From contig NZ_DATGNO010000056.1 in assembly GCF_035306705.1 (NCBI RefSeq), forward strand, positions 1 to 29,196: a DNA stretch of 29,196 nucleotides, read 5' to 3'. The notes under the pieces are model-generated. The model had not been told where the DNA came from, did not search any database, and was given only the letters and a program-made list of their open reading frames with translations. The position numbers and the translations under genes are program-made. This document shows positions 5,563 to 13,659 of the stretch, piece by piece (within the stretch, counting starts at the first letter, position 1; each line of letters starts with the position of its first letter). Origin of the DNA: Xanthomarina sp035306705 (lineage in GTDB: Bacteria; Bacteroidota; Bacteroidia; Flavobacteriales; Flavobacteriaceae).

Positions 5563-8022
5563 TTATTTCACTATCACTTCAGAAAACTCTTCTTCAAGTT
5601 CTGCTCTATTTGATTTTATCTTAATAGAAGAAGCTCCTTTTTTCAGTTCATCAACCTTTGCTTTTACTTCTTCAAACGAACCTGTAATTACACGCTCTTC
5701 TACAGTAACTTCATCATTTATTACAGTTGAGATACTAACTACAGCTTTTGTATGTCCGTCTTCTTCAACTACAATTTCAGCAAACACCTTTTTAATTTCT
5801 TGTCCATTTGATATTGTAGTCTTTGTTAAAGTGGTTTCGCTAGTTATAGCATGACCTCCTAAAATTGGAGCAATTACAAGTCCAATTAAACAAGTTAATT
5901 TAATTAAAATATTCATGGATGGTCCAGACGTATCTTTAAATGGATCTCCAACTGTATCTCCAGTTACTGCGGCTTTATGAGCTTCAGAACCTTTGTAGGT
6001 CATTTCACCATTAATAAGCACACCAGCCTCGAACGATTTTTTAGCATTATCCCAAGCGCCACCAGCATTGTTTTGGAAGATTGCCCAAAGTACTCCAGAA
6101 ACAGTTACTCCAGCCATATAACCACCTAACATTTCGGCAATAGCCAAGTTATCCATTCCAAAAATCATTGGAACAAAAGCAATTACTAAGGGAAAACCGA
6201 TAGTTAATAATCCTGGAAGCATCATTTCTCTTAAAGAAGCTTCGGTTGAAATAGCCACACATTTGTCGTATTCTGGCTTCCCTGTTCCTTCCATAATCCC
6301 TGGAATCTCTCTAAATTGACGACGTACTTCCTCAACCATTTGCATGGCTGCTTTTCCTACGGCATTCATTGCTAAAGCTGAAAAAACCACTGGCACCATT
6401 CCACCCACAAATAACATGGCTAAAACTGGAGCTTTAAAGATGTTAATACCATCGATTCCTGTAAACGTAACATAAGCAGCAAATAAAGCTAATGATGTTA
6501 ACGCAGCTGAAGCAATAGCAAAACCTTTTCCAGTTGCTGCAGTTGTATTTCCAACCGCATCTAATATATCCGTACGTTCTCTTACAATAGGATCTTGTTC
6601 ACTCATTTCAGCAATCCCACCAGCATTATCAGAAATAGGTCCGAAAGCATCAATAGCCAATTGCATAGCTGTCGTGGCCATCATGGCAGAAGCCGCTAGA
6701 GCCACACCGTAGAATCCTGCAAAAGCATAAGATGTCCAAATAGCAGCAGCAAATAATAATATTGAAGGAAAGGTAGAAATCATTCCTGTAGCTAAACCTG
6801 CAATAATATTGGTTCCAGCACCTGTGCTTGATTGTTGTACAATTTTTAAGATAGGTTTTTTACCTAAACCTGTATAATATTCGGTTACCGAAGAAATTCC
6901 AGCTCCTACAACCAACCCTACTAAAGTAGCGTAGAACACACGCATTGAGGAAATTTCCTGTAAGCCTTCGCCGAAGAAATTCATTTGCATAGTTTCAGGT
7001 AGCATCCAAATTACTAAACCATAACAAGAAAGAGCAACCAAACCTATAGAAGCCCAGTTACCAACGTTTAAAGCGCCCATAACTTCACTTTCCTTAGCGT
7101 CGTTGTTTTTTATTTTTACTAACATGGTACCAATTACAGAAATAATAATCCCTACTCCAGCAATGGCCATTGGTAATAAGATGGGACCTATACCTCCAAA
7201 TCCATAACTTGTAATATCTCCACCCATGTCTTTTATTACATAGTTTCCAAGAACCATTGCAGCTAATACTGTAGCTACATACGAACCAAATAAATCGGCT
7301 CCCATTCCAGCAACATCTCCAACGTTATCTCCAACGTTATCAGCAATAGTTGCAGGGTTTCTTGGGTCGTCTTCTGGAATTCCAGCTTCAACCTTACCTA
7401 CTAAATCTGCACCTACATCGGCTGCTTTGGTATAAATACCTCCACCTACACGAGCAAATAAAGCAATAGATTCTGCGCCTAGAGAGAAACCAGCCAACGT
7501 TTCAAGAACAATGGTCATATCCATATTGTTTGTCCATGCGCTATCCATAAATACCCAGAAAAATATGATGAAAAATAAAGTTAAACCTAATACAGCTAAG
7601 CCTGCAACTCCTAATCCCATAACAGTTCCACCTCCAAAAGAGACTTTAAGTGCATTTGGCAAACTTGTTTTAGCAGCTTGCGTTGTTCTAACGTTTGTTT
7701 TAGTAGCTATCTTCATTCCAATATTTCCAGCGTAGGCTGAAAAGATGGCTCCAAAAACAAAGGCTACAGCTATTAACCAATGTGTTGTTGGTACTATAAA
7801 AGAAACGGCTGTTAAAGCCACACTTACTATAACCACAAAAATGGCCAAAAGTTTGTATTCTGCTGTTAAAAATGCCAAAGCACCTTCGTAAATATGATCT
7901 GAAATTTCTTTCATTTTGCCGTCTCCAGCATCTTGTTTCATAACCCAAGATTTTTTCACGACCATATAAATCAGTCCTAAGAGTGCCATTGCAATTGGCA
8001 TATAAATCATCATTGATTCCAT
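5563..8022 (-). CDS. hppA: Membrane-bound ion-translocating pyrophosphatase, K+-dependent type, with C-terminal extension
   Basis: Integral membrane pump of 819 residues that couples PPi hydrolysis to H+ and/or Na+ export. The PPi/Mg site is intact: DVGADLVGKVE (202-212) and DDPRNPATIADNVGDNVGD (218-236). GNTTAATGKG (491-500) has A495 and G498 where K+-independent enzymes have K and T, so it should be K+-dependent. DLFGSY (244-248) lacks the helix-6 gating Glu of many family members, whereas E184 (LGAESIALF) lies in helix 5. I recall this arrangement from flavobacterial H+-pumping members. After the last membrane helix (about 704-723) a charged tail of about 95 residues follows that typical enzymes lack. 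Adjacent to ppa. Confidence 0.96.
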   Translation of the reverse strand: MESMMIYMPIAMALLGLIYMVVKKSWVMKQDAGDGKMKEISDHIYEGALAFLTAEYKLLAIFVVIVSVALTAVSFIVPTTHWLIAVAFVFGAIFSAYAGNIGMKIATKTNVRTTQAAKTSLPNALKVSFGGGTVMGLGVAGLAVLGLTLFFIIFFWVFMDSAWTNNMDMTIVLETLAGFSLGAESIALFARVGGGIYTKAADVGADLVGKVEAGIPEDDPRNPATIADNVGDNVGDVAGMGADLFGSYVATVLAAMVLGNYVIKDMGGDITSYGFGGIGPILLPMAIAGVGIIISVIGTMLVKIKNNDAKESEVMGALNVGNWASIGLVALSCYGLVIWMLPETMQMNFFGEGLQEISSMRVFYATLVGLVVGAGISSVTEYYTGLGKKPILKIVQQSSTGAGTNIIAGLATGMISTFPSILLFAAAIWTSYAFAGFYGVALAASAMMATTAMQLAIDAFGPISDNAGGIAEMSEQDPIVRERTDILDAVGNTTAATGKGFAIASAALTSLALFAAYVTFTGIDGINIFKAPVLAMLFVGGMVPVVFSALAMNAVGKAAMQMVEEVRRQFREIPGIMEGTGKPEYDKCVAISTEASLREMMLPGLLTIGFPLVIAFVPMIFGMDNLAIAEMLGGYMAGVTVSGVLWAIFQNNAGGAWDNAKKSFEAGVLINGEMTYKGSEAHKAAVTGDTVGDPFKDTSGPSMNILIKLTCLIGLVIAPILGGHAITSETTLTKTTISNGQEIKKVFAEIVVEEDGHTKAVVSISTVINDEVTVEERVITGSFEEVKAKVDELKKGASSIKIKSNRAELEEEFSEVIVK

Positions 8023-8056
8023 ATTGTTATTTTATATTGATTAGTTTTTAGCAGCG

Positions 8057-8064
8057 CAAATGTA
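8057..8064 (-). promoter_or_regulatory. hppA promoter box
   Basis: On the minus strand TACATTTG is a perfect TAnnTTTG box, identical to that of metK. It lies 34 nt before the start codon and after the ppa terminator, so hppA can be expressed apart from ppa. Confidence 0.6.
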
Positions 8065-8082
8065 ATAAAATACGTTAACATT

Positions 8083-8120
8083 AAAAAACCCTCATACATC
8101 TAATATGTAAAGGGTTTGTT
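8083..8120 (-). terminator. ppa terminator
   Basis: AAACCCT (8086-8092) pairs with AGGGTTT (8111-8117), extended inside by TACAT/ATGTA. On the minus strand a TTTTTT tract follows. It separates ppa from hppA. Confidence 0.7.
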
Positions 8121-8138
8121 TTTAAGAAAAGCTTGATC

Positions 8139-8666
8139 TTAAATGGTGAAGTCGCCATTTGTTTTATGGTCGCTACTTTCATATCGATCCACACATTTAT
8201 TAACAATTTCGTAGGCTTCTTGGGCATTTCCCCAACCTCCTACATCTACTTTTTTCTTTTCTAAATCCTTATATACTTGAAAAAAGTGTTCAATTTCTTT
8301 AATTTGGTGCGGGTTCATATCCGACAAATCGTTTAGCTTATTCCAAATAGGATCGGAAACAGGTACACAAATAACTTTTTCGTCTGGGCCTTTTTCGTCT
8401 GCCATGTGGAAAACTCCAATTGGCCTAACCTCAACCACACACATTGGAAACGTAGGTTCGCCTCCTAACACCAAAACATCCAAAGGATCTTTATCTAAAG
8501 CTAAAGTTTCAGGAATAAAACCGTAATCTGCAGGATACATCATGGATGAAAACAACATTCTATCGAATCGGATTTTTTTTAATTCGAAATCATATTCGTA
8601 TTTATTTCTACTTCCCTTTGGTATTTCAATTAGTACATCGAAGGTTTTTTTTCCTTTTGGACTCAT
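8139..8666 (-). CDS. ppa: Inorganic pyrophosphatase, family I
   Basis: Soluble cytosolic enzyme that hydrolyses PPi to two phosphates, pulling biosynthetic reactions forward. The 175-residue protein carries the family I core: KYEYD near 23-27, PADYGFIPETL with the active-site Tyr, and the metal-binding DKDPLDVLVL. Length matches the bacterial hexameric class. It is directly upstream of the membrane pyrophosphatase on the same strand, but a terminator and a second promoter lie between, so they are separate transcription units. Its own promoter box is TATCTTTG with a TTG element 20 nt upstream, leaving a leader of about 75 nt. Confidence 0.96.
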   Translation of the reverse strand: MSPKGKKTFDVLIEIPKGSRNKYEYDFELKKIRFDRMLFSSMMYPADYGFIPETLALDKDPLDVLVLGGEPTFPMCVVEVRPIGVFHMADEKGPDEKVICVPVSDPIWNKLNDLSDMNPHQIKEIEHFFQVYKDLEKKKVDVGGWGNAQEAYEIVNKCVDRYESSDHKTNGDFTI

Positions 8667-8749
8667 ATTTTTATATCTTATGTTATATCTAAATTATTGC
8701 TTCAATAAAGCAGTTGTATTAAATGTACAAGCTGCATTTTTAAAGGCTG

Positions 8750-8780
8750 CAAAGATACATAAGTCTTTGGTTTTGGGCAA
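8750..8780 (-). promoter_or_regulatory. ppa promoter
   Basis: Minus strand: TTG (8780-8778), 20-nt spacer, TATCTTTG (8757-8750). This is a full match to the Bacteroidota consensus and the clearest promoter in the window. Confidence 0.8.
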
Positions 8781-8846
8781 CTAAAAATAGTTTTGTTATA
8801 AAAGGTGGAGTTGTAAAATGAATGTAATCCCTTTGTTTAATTAGGA

Positions 8847-11348
8847 TTAAAACCTAAATCCAAAATTAATAGACACTCCAAAATCTCTAGCTCCTGGGTT
8901 ATCTAAGTAATTACCCCTAAAGTTGAAATCTAATCTCATAATCTTAAATATATTTCCAACCCCTACGCTATACTCGTAGTAAATTTCATTGTTTGGAGCA
9001 ATTAACGGAATGTTTGAAGGACTGCTTAAGGCAATATTAGCATTGGATAAGTCTCCCCAGACCGCACGAACTCCAACAATTTCACGCCAATTCAATTTTC
9101 TTAAAAAAGGAATTCTTGAGAAAAAGCGACCATTGAAGTTATGTTCTAAAAATAATGCGACATAGGTATCTGTTACAAACTCGTAATAATCCAATTGCGA
9201 AAATGACCTGTAAAACGTAAAGTACGACTGATTTCCAGGAACAATACTTAATAAACCAAGAGGCACTTCGCCAAAAGTCTTACCTACTTCGACCGTTGAC
9301 CTAAGTTGCCCCAAGCCACCTATTTGCCATGGTTGAATATAGGAAAACTGCACTTTTTTGTAATCGAAGTCGCTATCAAATACGCCTTTGGATCCCACAC
9401 TATATTCCATGAATAAAGACGCAAAATTATCGTTGGCATTCAATCTTTCAACACCATAACCAGTCATTTTTCTTTGCGGGTAGTAATTTACACTAAAGGT
9501 ACTTTCAAACTGTTTTATCTCCGAAGAAATACCAGTTGGTGATTCTGGATCGATATAATCTAAACTAAATGTAGGCGAAGCGGAAGACAGTGTTCTAAAA
9601 CTACCCCCTACTCTAAAAACTAAATTTTGCCATGGCTCCATTTCAAAGGCCAAAGCTCCTAAATTAATATTTGTAAGTTTATCGTTTGCAGCCACAGAAA
9701 ATATGTCATTGGAAGCTAAACTTCTTCCTAAAACATCTGTCGAACTGGTTAAATTGGCTCCAATTTGCTCAATATCTCTTCTATGTCCTGCCGAGATAAT
9801 AAATCTATTTTCTTTATTGATCAACCATTTTCCCGAAAGTCCATATTTAAACTTATCATCCTTAAATCCATAAGCTAAAAATCCTTGGGCTCTCCATAAA
9901 TCATTTTGACCAAAATAGGTTCTTGCTCCTGCTCTTAGCCTTAAACCTTCTACATCGTTATATCCAAAAGTTGAAGAAATAGGGCCAATATCTAAATTCC
10001 ATTTTTCAATTTCAACAAATCCTGAAGCCAAAATACTTCCAACATTATAAAGTCTTTTAAATTTTCCAACCGTCTTTAAGGTATCCAACATTTTATAAAC
10101 CCCTTTTTCATCTTTGGACAAAGCTTCCATTCTGTTCGCGTCCCAAAAGGCATCATCTCTATTGTAATATTCTTTGTTATAATCGAAAACCTCCTTTTTA
10201 TAGAACTCGTCTTCCTTAACTTGATTAAAGACATAATTATCATAAAGAGTGGTACGCTTACCATAAATACCACGCGATTTCTCTCTTTTATTAAAGGTAA
10301 AATCAGACAAAAAATAATCGCGTTTCACCAAAAATACCGAATCGTTTAAAACTTCAAATTCCTGTTCGATATAAATTTCCTTTACCCAATTTATATTGGC
10401 ACTTTTTGAAGCTTGCATATTAATATCCTTAATGGCAAAGGTGGTATCTGCCACCCAAAAATCGCCTTTAAAGGTAAGTTCGTTTTTACGTCTTGGATAA
10501 TAAATAATGTTGTAACACCATTTGTTATCAATATAAGCGCTGTCTGACAAAACGTAATTATAGGTGTTAATACCGGTTGTGGAAATAGGACTTACAAAAC
10601 TTTTATCGAAGAATTTTAAGTAATTATTATAAATATCGTATTCAGAATACAGGTCTTTTATAAAATCTATTATGGCCTGATTGCTACTAAAACCAGAGTT
10701 TTTATTCCCCTTTAATTCAACTTTTTCTTTTTTAAGAATATTATCCCCATATACTTTGGCAACTTCTTCATTCACAAAAATGGGCAAGTATGTTTTCCCT
10801 GTTACCTTCGACGTGTCCACATGTTCAAAAACGAATTCCATGCCTTTAAATAAATTGCTTTTCATTAGGGCACTATCGATCGTATTGATGTCGAATTCTA
10901 CTTTTTCGTATCTGTCGTAACTGTATTGCTTAAATTGTCTAAGTCCATTTTTTCGCTTGTGTTCCCAGATTTTCTTCATGATAACAATAGCAGGATTCTC
11001 TTCAGCCTTTTTAGATTGTTTTCCAGAAACTATAAGCACCTCATTTAAGGCCGAAGCTGCTTCGGTTAAATTAAAACTTAAGTTATAGCTAACTCTTTTA
11101 TCTAAAGGATATTCTATGGTTTCATAACCAATAAAAGAAACAATTAAAGTATCCCATGTGCTAGGTGATTCAAGGTAAAAAACTCCATTCTCATCTGTGA
11201 TGGTACCTTCAGAAGAACTTTTAAAAATAATATTGGCATAAGCTACGGGTTGATTATTTTCATCATAAACATGACCGCTAACCTTTGTTTGAGCAAACAA
11301 AAAGCAACTATTCAAGAAAAAAAATAAGACAAGTAGGTTATAATTCAT
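8847..11348 (-). CDS. DUF5686 / carboxypeptidase-regulatory-like outer membrane protein
   Basis: Outer-membrane protein of 833 residues. Residues 1-19 are a signal peptide (ending LFAQ). Residues about 20-95 are a CarboxypepD_reg-like domain (VSGHVYDENNQPVAYANI, then GTITDENGVFYL and SFIGYETIEYPL), the plug-side domain common in Bacteroidota outer-membrane proteins. The rest matches the DUF5686 layout: a large periplasmic region and a C-terminal stretch rich in alternating aromatic strands, ending FGVSINFGFRF, a typical beta-barrel end with a terminal Phe. It lacks a TonB box and standard SusC features, so a TonB-dependent receptor is less likely. The function of DUF5686 proteins is not known. 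It is transcribed from its own promoter. Confidence 0.87.
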   Translation of the reverse strand: MNYNLLVLFFFLNSCFLFAQTKVSGHVYDENNQPVAYANIIFKSSSEGTITDENGVFYLESPSTWDTLIVSFIGYETIEYPLDKRVSYNLSFNLTEAASALNEVLIVSGKQSKKAEENPAIVIMKKIWEHKRKNGLRQFKQYSYDRYEKVEFDINTIDSALMKSNLFKGMEFVFEHVDTSKVTGKTYLPIFVNEEVAKVYGDNILKKEKVELKGNKNSGFSSNQAIIDFIKDLYSEYDIYNNYLKFFDKSFVSPISTTGINTYNYVLSDSAYIDNKWCYNIIYYPRRKNELTFKGDFWVADTTFAIKDINMQASKSANINWVKEIYIEQEFEVLNDSVFLVKRDYFLSDFTFNKREKSRGIYGKRTTLYDNYVFNQVKEDEFYKKEVFDYNKEYYNRDDAFWDANRMEALSKDEKGVYKMLDTLKTVGKFKRLYNVGSILASGFVEIEKWNLDIGPISSTFGYNDVEGLRLRAGARTYFGQNDLWRAQGFLAYGFKDDKFKYGLSGKWLINKENRFIISAGHRRDIEQIGANLTSSTDVLGRSLASNDIFSVAANDKLTNINLGALAFEMEPWQNLVFRVGGSFRTLSSASPTFSLDYIDPESPTGISSEIKQFESTFSVNYYPQRKMTGYGVERLNANDNFASLFMEYSVGSKGVFDSDFDYKKVQFSYIQPWQIGGLGQLRSTVEVGKTFGEVPLGLLSIVPGNQSYFTFYRSFSQLDYYEFVTDTYVALFLEHNFNGRFFSRIPFLRKLNWREIVGVRAVWGDLSNANIALSSPSNIPLIAPNNEIYYEYSVGVGNIFKIMRLDFNFRGNYLDNPGARDFGVSINFGFRF

Positions 11349-11401
11349 TTACTTTTAATTAGTCATTGCTATAAGTCAGGAATCTCATTAATCACATCTT
11401 T

Positions 11402-11432
11402 CTAATTTAAAGATCAATCAGAGATATTTCAA
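11402..11432 (-). promoter_or_regulatory. Possible promoter of the DUF5686 gene
   Basis: Minus strand: TTG (11432-11430), 20-nt spacer, TAAATTAG (11409-11402), one mismatch from TAnnTTTG. The predicted leader is about 48 nt. Confidence 0.45.
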
Positions 11433-11439
11433 ATAAACA

Positions 11440-11472
11440 AAAAAACTTCATCAACAATATTGCCAATGAAGT
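11440..11472 (-). terminator. pdhB terminator
   Basis: ACTTCAT (11445-11451) pairs with ATGAAGT (11466-11472). On the minus strand a run of seven Ts follows. It is 25 nt past the pdhB stop. Confidence 0.75.
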
Positions 11473-11497
11473 CAATTAACACTAAAGTATAAAAAAT

Positions 11498-12475
11498 TTA
11501 TTTATACAAAACTTTTTTAACAGCTTTTACCACATCGGTACTATTTGGCAACCAATGTTCAAATAAAACTGCAGAATAAGGTGCAGGCGTATCTGCTGTA
11601 TTAATTTTTATAATTGGAGCGTCTAAATAGTCAAAAGCTTCAGATTGGATAATATAGGTTATCTCGGTAGATACGTTTCCAAATGGCCAGGCTTCTTCCA
11701 AAACAACTAATCTGTTTGTTTTTTTGACCGACTTTAAAATGGTTTCTTTATCTAACGGTCGAACGGTTCTTAAATCGATAATTTCACACGAAATACCTTC
11801 TTTCTCTAATTCATCTGCAGCTTTGTAAGCTTCTTTAATGATTTTTCCAAAAGAAACTATGGTCACGTCTTTTCCTTCTCTTTTAATTTCAGCAACTCCT
11901 AATGGAATGGTGTATTCGCCTTCTGGCACTTCACCTTTATCGCCATACATTTGCTCACTTTCCATAAAAATAACTGGATCGTTATCACGAATAGCCGATT
12001 TTAAAAGCCCTTTTGCATCGTAAGGATTAGAAGGAACAACCACTTTTAAACCAGGCGTGTTTGCAAACCAACTTTCAAAAGCTTGGGAGTGCGTTGCTGC
12101 CAACTGTCCCGCAGAAGCTGTTGGCCCACGAAAAACAATAGGACAAGGAAATTGCCCACCCGACATTTGTCTAATTTTTGCGGCGTTGTTTATAATTTGA
12201 TCAATTCCTACCAATGAGAAGTTAAACGTCATATATTCTACAATTGGTCTATTGCCAGTCATGGTAGAACCAATGGCAATACCAGAAAAACCAAGTTCGG
12301 CAATAGGAGTATCGATAACTCGTTTTGGACCAAATTCATCCAACATTCCTTTAGATGCCTTATAAGCACCATTATATTCAGCTACTTCCTCACCCATTAA
12401 GTAAATGCTTTCATCTCTGCGCATTTCTTCACTCATGGCTTCACATATAGCTTCTCTAAATTGAATTGTTCTCAT
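11498..12475 (-). CDS. pdhB: Pyruvate dehydrogenase E1 component, beta subunit
   Basis: Beta subunit (325 residues) of the thiamine-diphosphate E1 enzyme that decarboxylates pyruvate in the pyruvate dehydrogenase complex. It starts MRTIQFREAICEAMSEEM and carries the E1-beta signatures GEEVAEYNGAYKASKG with the ThDP-activating Glu region, DTPIAELGFSGIAIG, PIVEYMTFNFS, and RGPTASAGQLAATHSQ, followed by the transketolase C-terminal domain (LRTVRPLDKETILKSVKKT). E1-alpha and E2 are not next to it, since the downstream gene is unrelated and the upstream one divergent. A branched-chain E1 beta is an alternative, but the motifs fit PDH better. Confidence 0.93.
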   Translation of the reverse strand: MRTIQFREAICEAMSEEMRRDESIYLMGEEVAEYNGAYKASKGMLDEFGPKRVIDTPIAELGFSGIAIGSTMTGNRPIVEYMTFNFSLVGIDQIINNAAKIRQMSGGQFPCPIVFRGPTASAGQLAATHSQAFESWFANTPGLKVVVPSNPYDAKGLLKSAIRDNDPVIFMESEQMYGDKGEVPEGEYTIPLGVAEIKREGKDVTIVSFGKIIKEAYKAADELEKEGISCEIIDLRTVRPLDKETILKSVKKTNRLVVLEEAWPFGNVSTEITYIIQSEAFDYLDAPIIKINTADTPAPYSAVLFEHWLPNSTDVVKAVKKVLYK

Positions 12476-12805
12476 TCCGATGTCATGTCTTTCAAAACGA
12501 AAGAACTTTTTAATTAATACTTATTATAAAGGAGCACAAAAATAGGAATTATTCAGAATAAAACCGGTATATAATAATAGTAAAAATAAATCCTTGAAAA
12601 ATATTTAAATACTTGATATAACACAGACCTAAAAATATTCGATTTATTTGAAATTTATTATGCGTGCATAGCAAATATTTTGAATAAAATAAGTAACTTC
12701 GTAACCTCATTCTAGTTGACTGTACTTAATGAGCTAATTTTAGCCCAAATTTTACATGATACTACCAATTTAAAACAGAAATATAAACATATAAATTATT
12801 CAAAA
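12476..12805. other. Divergent intergenic region pdhB/etfB
   Basis: Without a gene. On the minus strand TATTTTTG (12544-12537) is a good pdhB promoter box. On the plus strand TAACTTCG (12694-12701) is a weaker candidate for etfB. Between them lies a 5-bp palindrome TATGC-GT-GCATA (12659-12670) that could be an operator but is too short to claim. The upstream part of the open frame before 12806 (from 12716) has no protein-like character. Confidence 0.5.
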
Positions 12806-13552
12806 ATGAAAATATTAGTATGTATTAGTCATGTACCTGATACGACTTCAAAAATCAATTTTACTGAAGGAGATACCAAGTTTGATACAAACGGCGTACA
12901 GTTTGTAATCAATCCAAACGACGAATTTGGCTTAACTAGAGCCATGTGGTTTAAAGAAAAACAAGGCGCTACTGTAGATGTAGTAAATGTTGGTGGGCCA
13001 GAAACCGAACCAACCTTACGTAAGGCCTTGGCCATTGGAGCCGACAGTGCTATTAGAGTAAATACCGCTGCAACAGATGGTTTTGCAGTTGCGCAACAAT
13101 TAGCAAAAGTAGTTCAAGATGGTGGTTACGATTTAGTAATTGCTGGACGTGAATCTATTGATTATAATGGTGGTATGGTTCCAGGAATGGTTGCTGGACT
13201 ATTAAAAGCCAATTTTGTAACCAACTGTATTAGCTTAGAAGTTGATGGAACAAATGCTAAAGCTGTAAGAGAAATTGACGGTGGAAAAGAAACTGTTTCA
13301 ACCTCTTTGCCCCTAGTTATTGGTGGACAAAAAGGTTTGGTTGAAGAAAGTGATTTACGTATTCCAAACATGAGAGGGATTATGATGGCTCGCCAAAAAC
13401 CTTTAAAAGTGGTTGAACCCATAGATGCAAATACTGAAACAGCATCTGTAAAATTTGAAAAGCCTGCTCCAAAAGGTGCAATCAAATTAATAGACCCAGA
13501 CAATGTAGATGAATTAATAAACTTACTTCACAACGAAGCAAAAGTAATTTAA
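12806..13552 (+). CDS. etfB: Electron transfer flavoprotein, beta subunit
   Basis: Beta subunit of the AMP/FAD heterodimer that takes electrons from acyl-CoA and other dehydrogenases. I chose the ATG at 12806 (MKILVCISHVPDTTSKI), which gives 248 residues, the usual length. An open frame extends 30 codons upstream, but family members start exactly at MKILV. Visible signatures are VINPNDEFGLTRAMW, the AIGADSAIRV segment, DLVIAGRESIDYNGGMVPG, and REIDGGKETV with the conserved motif before LPLVIGGQKGLVEESDLRIP. etfA follows after a 107-nt gap containing a repeat element. Confidence 0.95.
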   Translation: MKILVCISHVPDTTSKINFTEGDTKFDTNGVQFVINPNDEFGLTRAMWFKEKQGATVDVVNVGGPETEPTLRKALAIGADSAIRVNTAATDGFAVAQQLAKVVQDGGYDLVIAGRESIDYNGGMVPGMVAGLLKANFVTNCISLEVDGTNAKAVREIDGGKETVSTSLPLVIGGQKGLVEESDLRIPNMRGIMMARQKPLKVVEPIDANTETASVKFEKPAPKGAIKLIDPDNVDELINLLHNEAKVI

Positions 13553-13646
13553 TCCTCCCCTAACCCCTCCAAAGGATGGGAATAAGGGATATAAACAAAA
13601 TATTAACGTTTCGTAGCTCTTTCCTTAGGAAAGGGTTGGGATAGGA
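13553..13646. repeat. REP/MITE-like element with imperfect terminal inverted repeats
   Basis: The 94-nt spacer right after the etfB stop starts TCCTCCCCTAACCCCTCC (13553-13570) and ends with a segment whose reverse complement begins TCCTATCCCAACCCTTTCC. The two ~24-nt arms match at about 19-20 positions and end in TCCT...AGGA. The C-rich/G-rich arms stand out against the AT-rich background. I recall similar C-rich palindromic repeats in other Flavobacteriaceae intergenic regions. No coding potential. Confidence 0.65.
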
Positions 13647-13659
13647 AAAAAAACATATT

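Noticed and set aside
5528..5854. Open frame opposite the hppA 3' end
   Set aside because: Antisense of the hppA tail. Ser/Thr-rich low-complexity product, start inside the bidirectional terminator, no promoter.
8825..8846. TAATCC/GGATTA hairpin after the DUF5686 gene
   Set aside because: Only 6 bp, no T tract, and it touches the stop region. Not called as a terminator.
12716..12805. 30-codon in-frame extension before etfB
   Set aside because: The family starts at MKILV (ATG 12806). The extension has no protein-like character and lies in the promoter region.
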